Shown: piece by piece, positions 1-8,104 of the stretch | Numbering within the stretch: position 1 is the stretch's first letter | Layout of the letters: each line of letters starts with the position of its first letter | Origin: Marinobacterium sp. xm-d-530 | GTDB lineage: Bacteria; Pseudomonadota; Gammaproteobacteria; Pseudomonadales; Balneatricaceae | Direction: 5' to 3' | Length of the DNA: 64,000 bases | Assembly (NCBI RefSeq): GCF_013283365.1 | Contig: NZ_WBYM01000002.1 | Location: 310,001 to 374,000 of the forward strand | Position numbers and translations under genes: made by a program | Notes under the pieces: model-generated | The model's input: the letters and a program-made list of their open reading frames with translations, nothing else | What the model was told of the DNA's origin: nothing | Databases searched by the model: none

Positions 1-159
1 GTTATCAACCAGCTTTTCAAGCAAGCGCCAGCTTTTTGAATCGGTACTGTCTACAGCAGGCTGATCACTCTTCTCATTAGTTTGCACAACCGTTCCACTA
101 GCCTGCTCAATACTCTCTTTTGAATCACTAGGCTTTTCACCCCAAGGATTGTGTTCCAC
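1..159 (-). CDS. sppA: Signal peptide peptidase SppA-type S49 protease, N-terminal part only
   Basis: This gene runs off the left edge, so only about 53 N-terminal residues are visible. A GTG start at 159-157 follows a strong AAGGAG site and lies one base beyond the stop of the HAD gene, so the two are probably cotranscribed. The visible part is a polar, low-complexity stretch followed by SWRLLEKLV, which is how S49 membrane proteases of pseudomonads begin before their membrane anchor. The order HAD phosphatase then sppA is also the Pseudomonas order. The catalytic Ser/Lys region is outside the window, so the name rests on the N-terminal pattern and context. Confidence 0.6.
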   Translation of the reverse strand, partial: MEHNPWGEKPSDSKESIEQASGTVVQTNEKSDQPAVDSTDSKSWRLLEKLVDN

Positions 160-160
160 A

Positions 161-808
161 TTAACTCCTTAACCAATCCACTAACTCATTAAAATGATCA
201 AACACCTGCAACGGTTCAAAGGCATGCAGATCATCCACCTCATGCACCCCATAGCTCATAGCCACTCGATCAATACCCGCACTGCGCGCCATCTCCAAAT
301 CATAACTGGTGTCACCAATCATAAGGACTTCGCTAGCATCCAAACCTGTCTCTTCTAGGATCTCATGCAGCATCAAAGGATCTGGCTTGGATGCCGTCTC
401 ATCAGCACACTTGGTCAGTTCAAAATGGCCCGCCAACTCTGTATCAGACAGGACGCGATCCAAACCACGGCGGCTTTTTCCAGTCGCGACCGAGAGTCGA
501 TAGCCATGCTGTTTGAGTAGCCCCAGTCCATCAAATGCACCGTCAAATAGCGCCGTGGGTGTCTGATCAACCTCTAGATAGTGTTTACTGTAACCCTGCC
601 GAATGAGCTCTCGCGTTGCGGCATCACATTCAGGCATGACTTTAAGAATAGCCTCTGGCAAGCCAAGGCCAATAATATCTCGCACTGACTCATCACTGGG
701 GATTCTTAGACCTAGCTCACGCGTAGCGCCCTGAAAACTGGATACGATACGCGCTTGAGAATCGATTAAAGTTCCATCCCAATCGAAAATAAGTAGCCTA
801 TACTTCAC
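161..808 (-). CDS. HAD-superfamily phosphatase, phosphoglycolate phosphatase-like
   Basis: A 215-residue HAD subfamily IA hydrolase. It has the DWDGT nucleophile loop (Asp9, Asp11) at the N-terminus, a helical cap at about 15-85, the motif II Thr in VATGKS near 107, the motif III Lys in SKPDP near 141, and the acidic motif IV GDTSYD near 166-171. The family dephosphorylates small phosphometabolites in the cytosol, and the substrate cannot be read from the sequence. In pseudomonads the equivalent gene lies between rluC and sppA. Here sppA still follows it directly, but rluC is about 28 kb away. Confidence 0.85.
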   Translation of the reverse strand: MKYRLLIFDWDGTLIDSQARIVSSFQGATRELGLRIPSDESVRDIIGLGLPEAILKVMPECDAATRELIRQGYSKHYLEVDQTPTALFDGAFDGLGLLKQHGYRLSVATGKSRRGLDRVLSDTELAGHFELTKCADETASKPDPLMLHEILEETGLDASEVLMIGDTSYDLEMARSAGIDRVAMSYGVHEVDDLHAFEPLQVFDHFNELVDWLRS

Positions 809-831
809 GTAAACCTCAAAGTTTGAGCATT

Positions 832-1458
832 ATGTATTTAAACAAGCGTCTAACACTGCTGTCGACACTGCTGATAGTCAGCTCAGTCTACAGCACCTCT
901 GCGAAAAGTGAGAGTTCGCAGACCATCTATAAATTTCGCAACGAGTCAGGCGTGCTCTCGTTCAGCGATCGACGCCCTAAACAGACCACTCATTATGAAA
1001 TACTCAAATTTGACTGTTATGCCTGCCGGTCAAACCCATCAATCGATTGGCACACTGTGCCTCTAAACACTCGAGACTTTCGCAGCATTACACAAATCGC
1101 CGCCAACCAAGTCAAGGTTGACGAATCTCTTATTCGCGCCGTGATTCATGCGGAGTCGGCATTCAAAAGCAACGCGCTCTCTTCACAAGGGGCAATGGGT
1201 TTGATGCAGCTAATGAAAAAGACAGCACTCTCCCTAGGTGTCGAGAACCGACAGGATCCTAGCGCGAACATCTTTGCCGGGAGCCAATACCTAAAAGAGC
1301 AGCTAGAGCAGTTTGGTGACACAAAATTGGCCCTAGCAGCCTACAACGCAGGGCCAACGGCTGTAAAACGTTACCAAGGCATACCACCCTATCCCGAGAC
1401 AGAGCGCTACATCGAACGTGTAATGATTCTTAAAGCACGCTACGACAAAGCACTCTAG
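832..1458 (+). CDS. Secreted lytic transglycosylase, SLT domain
   Basis: About 208 residues with an N-terminal signal peptide (basic MYLNKR, then a hydrophobic run ending near STSA). A short segment at about 30-60 (IYKFRNESGVLSFSD) resembles the DUF4124 module often joined to lytic enzymes. The C-terminal half is a Slt70-type domain: HAESAF with catalytic Glu near 108, QGAMGLMQLM, and AALAAYNAGP-type motif near 170. It should cleave peptidoglycan in the periplasm and form 1,6-anhydromuramyl ends. An upstream in-frame TTG at 823 is an alternative start; neither start has a strong ribosome site. It is transcribed divergently from the HAD gene. Confidence 0.85.
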   Translation: MYLNKRLTLLSTLLIVSSVYSTSAKSESSQTIYKFRNESGVLSFSDRRPKQTTHYEILKFDCYACRSNPSIDWHTVPLNTRDFRSITQIAANQVKVDESLIRAVIHAESAFKSNALSSQGAMGLMQLMKKTALSLGVENRQDPSANIFAGSQYLKEQLEQFGDTKLALAAYNAGPTAVKRYQGIPPYPETERYIERVMILKARYDKAL

Positions 1459-1490
1459 AAAGCATTTAGGCTTAGCTAAAATTTAGGCAA

Positions 1491-1534
1491 TAAAAAACCG
1501 CAGGCCGGATAAAGGGGGAGTTCCAGGCTGCGGT
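1491..1534 (-). terminator. Rho-independent terminator, second one downstream of rraA
   Basis: Read on the minus strand, ACCGCAGCC pairs with GGCCTGCGGT around one bulged G. A run of six T follows. Confidence 0.65.
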
Positions 1535-1710
1535 CAGCAGTAATAACTGCTCATTTAGAGGCTTTCAAGCTGGTGATTTACCAAATAGGGCTTAAAAAAT
1601 GCCCTGCTTGTAGAACAGTAGACCCTCTGTGAAGTCTTTTAGTTCCGTGAATCTGTAACTTTTTTTGAAAAAATTTTAAATCTGTTTAAAAACAACAACT
1701 TATAAAATAG

Positions 1711-1746
1711 AAAAAATTACAGCCGCTCAACTAAGAACGGGCTGTG
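1711..1746 (-). terminator. Rho-independent terminator of rraA
   Basis: On the minus strand the stem ACAGCC/GGCTGT, with a loop of about 15 bases, is followed by AATTTTTTC. It lies 27 bases after the rraA stop codon. Confidence 0.65.
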
Positions 1747-1772
1747 GATAATAGACCTATGCTGGTCAATTT

Positions 1773-2258
1773 TCAATCAATCGTTAACTCTTTTTCGCTA
1801 ACCAGCAGACCGTTGTTATCAGCGTAGAGATATTCACCCGGAATGAAATCAACACCGCCAAAACGAAGCGTGACATTTAATTCCCCCGCCCCTTTTTTCT
1901 CGGTCTTCAACGGGTGGCAGCCCAACGCTTGAACACCTAGGTCAAGATCACCAATGGCATTCACGTCACGGATACAGCCGTAGATAACAATACCCGACCA
2001 GCCATTCTTGACTGCTTTCTCAGCCAGCATGTCACCCAACATCGCGCGACGCATAGAGCCACCGCTATCAACTACCAGCACTCGACCTTCACCAGGTAGC
2101 GCAACTTGTTCACGAACCAAGGAGTTATCTTCAAACGCTTTGATCGTCACGATCTTTCCGCTAAAGCGTTCACGACCGCCAAAGTTACCAAACATCGGTT
2201 CAAGAATGCGCACATCATCTTCATAGCGATCGCACAGTTCGGGTAGTAGATCTTCCAT
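1773..2258 (-). CDS. rraA: Ribonuclease E activity regulator RraA
   Basis: 161 residues, the usual RraA length. The N-terminus ([22 protein letters not shown]) and the later [19 protein letters not shown] and LGCHPLK motifs are typical of RraA. RraA binds RNase E and its degradosome partners and inhibits RNA turnover. Some family members instead act as 4-hydroxy-4-methyl-2-oxoglutarate aldolases, and the GxxxRD-type residues of that fold are present. The target enzyme, rne, is encoded in this same window at 29.8 kb. An AGGAG site precedes the ATG. It sits just downstream of cvfB, close to ppsA, as in pseudomonads. Confidence 0.93.
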   Translation of the reverse strand: MEDLLPELCDRYEDDVRILEPMFGNFGGRERFSGKIVTIKAFEDNSLVREQVALPGEGRVLVVDSGGSMRRAMLGDMLAEKAVKNGWSGIVIYGCIRDVNAIGDLDLGVQALGCHPLKTEKKGAGELNVTLRFGGVDFIPGEYLYADNNGLLVSEKELTID

Positions 2259-2277
2259 CGATTTCTCCTGATAGATT

Positions 2278-3108
2278 TTAAGATTTTAGACGAAGGCCAT
2301 CCGCTTCAATTTGGATCTTGCCCTCTTTCAACAGCTGACCAATCGCCATTTTGTAGGCTTTTTTACTGCAACCAAAACGGGCATTAATCGCTTCAGGCGG
2401 ACTCTTATCACCCAGTGGACAGAAGCCGCTGTTCGCCTCCAACTCAGCCAACAGCTTATCGGCAACAGACCCGACTCGTTTATAACCAGGTGGCGTCAGC
2501 ATAAGGTCAATCTGTCCATCCTCACGCACCTGCTTAACATAGCCCGTCAGACGCTGACCCAATTTCAAATGCTGAGTGAGGTCTTGACGATGGATAAGGC
2601 CTTCATAGCGATCATTGATGATGCAGAGCATGCCTAAGTCAGTCATACGCCAGGGCAGCATTTCAACCAGCATCTCTTTGTTTAGGTCGGTTGGGTTGGA
2701 CTCAAGATAACGATCCGTTTTCATTGAGGCCGCGATACGGTTCGAGTTATCAATGTAGATGAAGACATTCACCCACAGACCTTCCGTCACATCACGCTGC
2801 TGCTCTGAGAAAGGCAGCAGCAGATCTTTAGATAGTCCCCAATCCAGGAAAGCACCTATCGGCGTGGTCTCTTTAACACGCAGTCGAGCGAATTGACCCA
2901 CTTCCGCTTTGGGATGCGCCAAGGTCGCGATCTCTTGATCTTGGGAGTCAAGGTAGACAAACACACGCAGCTTATCGCCAGGCTTAGTACCTTCAGGCAC
3001 TTCACTTCGAGGGAGCAGTATGCCGCCACCATCACCTGTCTCTAAATAGACACCGTATGGACTCTCTCGCAACACCGTTAATTGATTGCGCTTACCGAGT
3101 TCAAACAC
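2278..3108 (-). CDS. cvfB: CvfB/YitL family S1-domain RNA-binding protein
   Basis: 276 residues. There are several S1-like OB-fold segments: residues 1-60 ([18 protein letters not shown]), about 70-130 ([21 protein letters not shown]) and about 150-210 (a repeat ending [14 protein letters not shown]). A C-terminal winged-helix segment follows ([20 protein letters not shown]). This is the domain order of CvfB proteins, which bind RNA and affect expression of virulence or stress genes in Firmicutes; the role in gammaproteobacteria is not defined. It ends 19 bases before rraA, so the two RNA-related genes are probably one transcript. Confidence 0.87.
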   Translation of the reverse strand: MFELGKRNQLTVLRESPYGVYLETGDGGGILLPRSEVPEGTKPGDKLRVFVYLDSQDQEIATLAHPKAEVGQFARLRVKETTPIGAFLDWGLSKDLLLPFSEQQRDVTEGLWVNVFIYIDNSNRIAASMKTDRYLESNPTDLNKEMLVEMLPWRMTDLGMLCIINDRYEGLIHRQDLTQHLKLGQRLTGYVKQVREDGQIDLMLTPPGYKRVGSVADKLLAELEANSGFCPLGDKSPPEAINARFGCSKKAYKMAIGQLLKEGKIQIEADGLRLKS

Positions 3109-3208
3109 GCCTCTCTCCCAATATTAAAAACCCTATGATAACCGGTTAGGCCAGAACGAAAAACGGCCAGGGAGTGAATCCTGACCGTTTTTAAGGATTT
3201 AGCCTCTT

Positions 3209-5578
3209 TTAGGCTTTGTCATTCGCCAAGTAGAACCAGGTATCCATGACTGAATCAGGGTTGAGTGACACACTGTCGATACCCTGCTGCATCAACCAAC
3301 GGGCAAGATCAGGGTGGTCCGAAGGTCCTTGTCCACAGATACCCACATATTTACCCTGCGCCTTACAGGCGGTAATCGCCATCTCAAGAAGACGCTTAAC
3401 CGCTTCGTTTCGCTCATCGAACAGATGCGCAATAAGGCCCGAATCACGGTCCAAGCCGAGTGTCAGCTGAGTCAGGTCGTTCGAACCAATTGAGAAGCCG
3501 TCAAAGTACTCAAGGAACTGGTCAGCGAGTAGTGCGTTGGATGGGATTTCACACATCATGATCAACTTAAGACCGTTCTGTCCGCGCTGAAGCCCATTCT
3601 CCGCCAACAGATCTACGACCTGTTTTGCCTCGCCTGGTGTGCGTACGAACGGCACCATGATCTCAACATTGGTTAGACGCATCTCATCACGGACACGTTT
3701 CAATGCACGACACTCCAGCTCAAAACAGTCACGGAAGTCTTCAGAGATGTAGCGAGCAGCACCACGGAAACCTAGCATTGGGTTCTCTTCATGCGGTTCG
3801 AACGATTGACCACCGATCAGGTGACCGTACTCATTAGATTTGAAGTCCGACATACGAACGATCACTTTCTTAGGGTAGAAAGCGGCCGCAAGCGTTGAGA
3901 TACCCTCAGTCAATTTATCAACGTAGAAATCAACAGGCGATTTGTAACCTGCGATGCGGCGTTCAATAACCTGACGCACATCACGTGGTTGCTCCTCTAG
4001 ATTAATCAACGCTTTCGGGTGAACACCAATCATTCGGTTGATAATGAACTCTAAACGCGCCAGACCAACACCAGCATTCGGCAGTGATTGGAAGTCAAAG
4101 GCACGGTCTGGGTTACCCACGTTCATCATAATGTCGAACGGCAGCGATGGCATCTGTTCAACATTGTTTGTAGTGTGTTCAAAGTCTAGACAACCCGCGT
4201 AGACGTAGCCTGTATCACCTTCTGCACAGCTAACAGTCACCTCTTGGCCGTCAGTCAGTGCAGAGGTTGCATCACCACAGCCCACGATAGCAGGAATACC
4301 TAACTCACGTGCAATGATCGCCGCGTGACAGGTACGACCACCACGGTTCGTTACGATCGCTGATGCACGTTTCATAACCGGCTCCCAATCTGGGTCGGTC
4401 ATATCCGTTACCAACACATCACCATCCTGAACGGTGTGCATCTCATCAAGTGACTTAACAAGACGAACAACACCGGCGCCAATTCGGTGACCAATCGAAC
4501 GACCTTCAACGAGGACCTGACCCTTCTCTTTCATCAGGTAGCGTTCGATCACGGTTTTTTGTGTCTGACTGCGAACCGTTTCTGGACGAGCCTGAACGAT
4601 GTAAAGCTGACCATCATCCCCATCACGAGCCCACTCGACATCCATTGGACGGCCGTAGTGGTTCTCAATGATGACGGCAATGCGCGCCAACTCTTCTACC
4701 TCTTCATCCGTCACACAGAAACGGTTGCGATCCGCATAAGAGACATCGACCGTCTCTACCGCCTTACCCGCACTGTGCTCATCCGTGTAGATCATCTTGA
4801 TCGCTTTAGAGCCCATGGTACGACGAAGAATCGCAGGAGCGTTCTGCTTTAGAGTGGGTTTGTAGACGTAGAACTCATCAGGGTTAACTGCGCCCTGAAC
4901 AACGGTTTCGCCCAAACCGTACGCGGCGGTGATGAAGACAACGTGCTGGAAACCTGATTCTGTGTCCAATGAGAAGAGAACGCCCGATGCGCCGGTCTCA
5001 CTGCGAACCATGCGTTGAATACCCGCAGATAGCGCTACTTCAGCGTGAGTAAATCCTTTGTGAACTCGGTAAGAGATGGCGCGATCGTTATATAGGGAAG
5101 CAAACACCTCTTTGATCGCGTGTTTAACATTATCTAGGCCTTTAATATTTAGGAAGGTCTCTTGCTGGCCAGCAAAAGAGGCATCTGGCAAATCTTCTGC
5201 AGTCGCCGATGAGCGCACTGCGACACTGATCTCAGCTTGGCCATCCAACATCTCTGCGTAAGCTGTTTCGATCGCAGCATCCAATTCAGGTTGAAAATCC
5301 GCATCCATAATCCACTGACGAATCTGACCGCCAGTTTCCGCCAATGCACGCGTATCATCTGCATCCAGCTCATCAAGACGTGCATTAATACGATCCGCCA
5401 AACCACCATAGGCTAGGAACTCTCGATACGCTTCGGCAGTCGTGGCAAAGCCACCCGGTACACGCACACCGGCTTCACTCAATTGACTGATCATTTCACC
5501 AAGAGAGGCATTCTTACCACCTACTTTTTCCACATCGGTCATGCGCGCCTGATCAAGACGAATCACGTATTCTGTCAA
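3209..5578 (-). CDS. ppsA: Phosphoenolpyruvate synthase
   Basis: Converts pyruvate, ATP and water to PEP, AMP and phosphate for gluconeogenesis. The domains are an N-terminal ATP-grasp region ([12 protein letters not shown] near 15; [19 protein letters not shown] near 120), the phosphohistidine swivel domain with [18 protein letters not shown] near 415-435, and a C-terminal PEP barrel ending [13 protein letters not shown] place the start at a TTG at 5578-5576 because AGGAG lies 8 bases upstream and the protein then begins (M)TEYVIRL at 789 residues, close to E. coli PpsA. A longer in-frame start at 5632 lacks such support. It is divergent from its regulator ppsR. Confidence 0.96.
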   Translation of the reverse strand: MTEYVIRLDQARMTDVEKVGGKNASLGEMISQLSEAGVRVPGGFATTAEAYREFLAYGGLADRINARLDELDADDTRALAETGGQIRQWIMDADFQPELDAAIETAYAEMLDGQAEISVAVRSSATAEDLPDASFAGQQETFLNIKGLDNVKHAIKEVFASLYNDRAISYRVHKGFTHAEVALSAGIQRMVRSETGASGVLFSLDTESGFQHVVFITAAYGLGETVVQGAVNPDEFYVYKPTLKQNAPAILRRTMGSKAIKMIYTDEHSAGKAVETVDVSYADRNRFCVTDEEVEELARIAVIIENHYGRPMDVEWARDGDDGQLYIVQARPETVRSQTQKTVIERYLMKEKGQVLVEGRSIGHRIGAGVVRLVKSLDEMHTVQDGDVLVTDMTDPDWEPVMKRASAIVTNRGGRTCHAAIIARELGIPAIVGCGDATSALTDGQEVTVSCAEGDTGYVYAGCLDFEHTTNNVEQMPSLPFDIMMNVGNPDRAFDFQSLPNAGVGLARLEFIINRMIGVHPKALINLEEQPRDVRQVIERRIAGYKSPVDFYVDKLTEGISTLAAAFYPKKVIVRMSDFKSNEYGHLIGGQSFEPHEENPMLGFRGAARYISEDFRDCFELECRALKRVRDEMRLTNVEIMVPFVRTPGEAKQVVDLLAENGLQRGQNGLKLIMMCEIPSNALLADQFLEYFDGFSIGSNDLTQLTLGLDRDSGLIAHLFDERNEAVKRLLEMAITACKAQGKYVGICGQGPSDHPDLARWLMQQGIDSVSLNPDSVMDTWFYLANDKA

Positions 5579-5677
5579 AGCACTATCTCCTAAACTTTGG
5601 TCGTTAAACTGAGTATTTACTACCCAATACACGCCATACTAGAGGAAGAAAAGAGAAATAAAACCCCCTTTTAAAAA

Positions 5678-5692
5678 TGTAATTTCGCTACA
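5678..5692. promoter_or_regulatory. Possible HexR-like site between ppsA and ppsR
   Basis: TGTAATTTCGCTACA is an interrupted inverted repeat (TGTA/TACA ends). It lies in the 161-base divergent ppsA-ppsR promoter region. HexR sites in gammaproteobacteria have TGTA-TACA type ends, and ppsA is a common HexR target. The match in the centre is imperfect. Confidence 0.35.
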
Positions 5693-5739
5693 AAAACTCT
5701 AGTATAGGGCATTGAATTTAGTCGAATTGAGTATCCAAA

Positions 5740-6558
5740 ATGAAGCGCACCGCTTTCTTTATATCGGACGGAACCGGCATCACAGCTGAAGTTCTTGGTA
5801 ACAGTCTGCTTAGCCAATTTGAGTCGGTAGAGTTTGAAGAGATCACCCTTCCCTACATCGATACACCCGAAAAGGTCGAAGCCGTTATTCAACGCATTAA
5901 CGAAACAGGCAAACAAGACGGACATCGTCCAATTGTGTTCGATACCTTTGTTAATGCAGAGTACCGCGCAATGATCGCTGATGCTGAGTCCTACAACATC
6001 GACATCTTCTCGACCTTTTTAAAACCGCTTGAATCCGAGCTCGATACCGCATCGACCTACACGGTTGGTAAATCACACGCGATTAACCAAATTGATCGCT
6101 ACAAGGCCCGTATCGATTCGGTTAACTTTGCGTTGGATAACGATGACGGCGCCAGAACTCAGCAGTACAAAGAGGCTGACATTATCCTAGTAGGTGTCTC
6201 CCGTTGCGGTAAAACACCCACCTGCCTCTACATGGCACTGCAGTACGGTATTCGCGCCGCCAACTACCCACTGACCGAAGAGGATATGGGCGGTGAAGAT
6301 CTACCCGATATTCTTAAGCAGCACCGTGAAAAGCTGTATGGATTGACCATCGATCCGTTCCAGCTTGCCGCGATTCGTAATGAGAGACGCCCAAACAGCC
6401 GATACTCGTCACTCGACCAATGCGATCTTGAGACTCGCACGGCTGAGCGCTATTTCCGCCAGAACAATATGCAATCGATCAATACCACCAACTTCTCGAT
6501 TGAAGAGATCAGTACACGCATCATGGCCGATGCTAATCTCAATCGACGCATTGTTTAG
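5740..6558 (+). CDS. ppsR: PEP synthase regulatory kinase/pyrophosphorylase PpsR (DUF299)
   Basis: 272 residues, the standard family size. The N-terminus [22 protein letters not shown] and the P-loop region [19 protein letters not shown] at about 151-170 are diagnostic of DUF299. The enzyme inactivates PpsA by ADP-dependent phosphorylation of a Thr near its catalytic His and reactivates it by phosphate-dependent dephosphorylation. Divergent placement against ppsA fits this. No strong ribosome site precedes the ATG. DUF2889 and isochorismatase-like genes follow closely on the same strand. Confidence 0.95.
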   Translation: MKRTAFFISDGTGITAEVLGNSLLSQFESVEFEEITLPYIDTPEKVEAVIQRINETGKQDGHRPIVFDTFVNAEYRAMIADAESYNIDIFSTFLKPLESELDTASTYTVGKSHAINQIDRYKARIDSVNFALDNDDGARTQQYKEADIILVGVSRCGKTPTCLYMALQYGIRAANYPLTEEDMGGEDLPDILKQHREKLYGLTIDPFQLAAIRNERRPNSRYSSLDQCDLETRTAERYFRQNNMQSINTTNFSIEEISTRIMADANLNRRIV

Positions 6559-6567
6559 GAGCCTATC

Positions 6568-7110
6568 ATGCCACTACCCACACCGGCTGCGAGGACGCAT
6601 CGCCATACACGACAGGTCACCTGCACTGGCTATCAGCGTGAAGATGGGCTTTGGGATATTGAAGGCCATCTCGTCGATACCAAAGCTGATGAGATGCCAT
6701 TAAGTGAATTTATCTTAAAAGCGGGCGACCCACTGCACGATATGGCGATCCGCCTGACTGTTGATCTTGATCTGAACATACACGCCGTTGAAACCACGAT
6801 GGATGCCACCCCCTACACAATGTGTCCAGGTATCGCACCGGTATATAAACAGTTAGAGGGAGAGTCGATTAGACCCGGCTTTACCAAAAAGGTGAGAGAT
6901 CTGTTTGGCGGCATTCAAGGCTGTACACACCTGGTTGAGCTATTAGGTCCAGTAGCGACAACGGCCATACAAGTCACCTTTCAAGAGCGCCATCGATTAG
7001 CAAAAAGCACGGCTGAATCACCGGTTTCCGCGCAACTCAACAGCTGCCACACCTACGCTGAAGACTCGCCTGTCGTCGAACAATATTGGCCCGAACTCTA
7101 TAAAGGTTAA
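6568..7110 (+). CDS. DUF2889 family protein
   Basis: 180 residues with the DUF2889 pattern: HRHTRQVTCTGYQREDGLWDIEG at the N-terminus, the central LTVDLDLNIHAVE, and FGGIQGCTHLVELLGPVATTA near 130-150. Cys and His residues (TMCPGI, GCTHL) are suggestive of metal or substrate binding, but the function is unknown. In other proteobacteria DUF2889 genes often lie near CoA or aromatic-acid metabolism genes. An AGGAG site lies just before the ATG, and ppsR ends 9 bases upstream, so the gene is likely cotranscribed. Confidence 0.85.
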   Translation: MPLPTPAARTHRHTRQVTCTGYQREDGLWDIEGHLVDTKADEMPLSEFILKAGDPLHDMAIRLTVDLDLNIHAVETTMDATPYTMCPGIAPVYKQLEGESIRPGFTKKVRDLFGGIQGCTHLVELLGPVATTAIQVTFQERHRLAKSTAESPVSAQLNSCHTYAEDSPVVEQYWPELYKG

Positions 7111-7115
7111 CCAGT

Positions 7116-7667
7116 ATGGCACTGATCGACAGAGATAACTGCACGCTATTCGTAATTGATGTTCAGGGGAGGTTGCTACCGGCTGTGCAATCACCAGAAC
7201 AGACCCTCGCTAATACCGTCGCACTGGTTGAGGTGGCGCAACTTCTTGAGATACCCATCGCCTACTCTGAACAGTATCCACAAGGTCTTGGAGCCACTGA
7301 AGAGTCGCTACTATCGCTTCTTGAAGGTAAGGCTGAGCGGTTCGAAAAACAGAGCTTTTCATGCGTAAGTGAACCACAGATAAAAACCGCGTTGAATCAG
7401 TGGGAGCGCAAACAGATCATCATTGCAGGCATGGAGACACATGTCTGTGTTCTTCAAACAGTCTTAGAACTTAGTGAAATGGGATTTCAGGTTTTTGTGG
7501 TCGAAGACGCTGTCAGTTCACGAAAGGCCGAGGATAAAGTGCTGGCTCTTAAGCGAATGCAACAAAACCAAGTGACCCTGGTTTCAAAAGAGATGGTGAT
7601 GTTTGAGTGGTTAAAGCGTGCCGATCATCCTAAGTTTAAAGAGATCAGTAGAGAGTTCATTCGATAG
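7116..7667 (+). CDS. Isochorismatase-family cysteine hydrolase
   Basis: 183 residues. The catalytic triad of the isochorismatase-like hydrolases is visible: Asp15 in LFVIDVQ, Lys78 in FEKQSFSC and Cys111 in ETHVCVLQT. The family (YcaC, nicotinamidase, N-carbamoylsarcosine amidase) hydrolyses amides or related bonds, and this one looks nearest to the YcaC-like group of unknown substrate. It starts 5 bases after the DUF2889 gene and ends at a clear terminator, so it closes the ppsR transcript. Confidence 0.85.
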   Translation: MALIDRDNCTLFVIDVQGRLLPAVQSPEQTLANTVALVEVAQLLEIPIAYSEQYPQGLGATEESLLSLLEGKAERFEKQSFSCVSEPQIKTALNQWERKQIIIAGMETHVCVLQTVLELSEMGFQVFVVEDAVSSRKAEDKVLALKRMQQNQVTLVSKEMVMFEWLKRADHPKFKEISREFIR

Positions 7668-7682
7668 ATAGCTAGAAACAGA

Positions 7683-7707
7683 AGAGCCAGCTATTTGCTG
7701 GCTCTTT
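7683..7707. terminator. Bidirectional rho-independent terminator
   Basis: A perfect 9-bp stem AGAGCCAGC/GCTGGCTCT with a TATTT loop. It sits between the convergent isochorismatase-like and cytochrome genes. The T-tract is short on both strands. Confidence 0.7.
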
Positions 7708-7725
7708 AGCAACTAAAATTAATGA

Positions 7726-8052
7726 CTACTCTTGTGGGAACTTGTAGTAGGTCTTGTTGAGGTAAGCCGTAACATCGGCAACCTCTTCCGGGAACCAGCC
7801 GACATTCATCTTGTCGTTACAGCCCTGAACCCAGGCCTGTTCAAGATTTTTATAGCTGGAAGCCATACGGTCTGAACGAGTGTAAAAGGCAGGTTCGTGA
7901 CAGGTTGCGCAGGTCACATCATCACGCATTTCGCCGTTAATCTCTCGCTCAAAATAGGTTTCATCATAAAGCTCCTTGCCGTTATCCGCGTCGGCAGCAA
8001 GTGCTACGACAGGGGTCAACAGAAGGGCTGCAAACAGAGTACTTTTTTTCAT
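7726..8052 (-). CDS. Small periplasmic c-type cytochrome, single haem
   Basis: 108 residues from the ATG at 8052, which has GGAG at the right distance; an in-frame GTG at 8061 overlaps that site and is less likely. A clear signal peptide (MKKSTLFAALLLTPVVALA) is followed by one haem-binding motif CATCH near mature residue 30. Several Met residues downstream (DRMASSYK, NDKMNVG) could supply the sixth ligand. The sequence EQAWVQGCNDKMN carries a further Cys. It follows dsbD by 52 bases on the same strand and is probably cotranscribed with this thiol-handling protein, so it may act in redox transfer, but its partner is unknown. Confidence 0.8.
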   Translation of the reverse strand: MKKSTLFAALLLTPVVALAADADNGKELYDETYFEREINGEMRDDVTCATCHEPAFYTRSDRMASSYKNLEQAWVQGCNDKMNVGWFPEEVADVTAYLNKTYYKFPQE

Positions 8053-8104
8053 TTTCATCACTCCAAAGAGCAGGACAATTGTCTTGCCTAAGCTCAGTTA
8101 TTGC

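Larger units (their letters stand above)
1459..1772. other. Intergenic region with two minus-strand terminators
   Basis: No credible gene is visible between the convergent transglycosylase and rraA genes. The stretch is AT-rich in its right half. It holds two hairpins whose T-runs face the minus strand (annotated separately) and a short GCAGT/ACTGC stem near 1537-1550 that might weakly stop the plus-strand gene. Confidence 0.6.

Noticed and set aside
5671-5925. An 84-codon minus-strand frame covering the ppsA-ppsR promoter region
   Set aside because: It overlaps the ppsR start and both promoters, and has no ribosome site or family resemblance.
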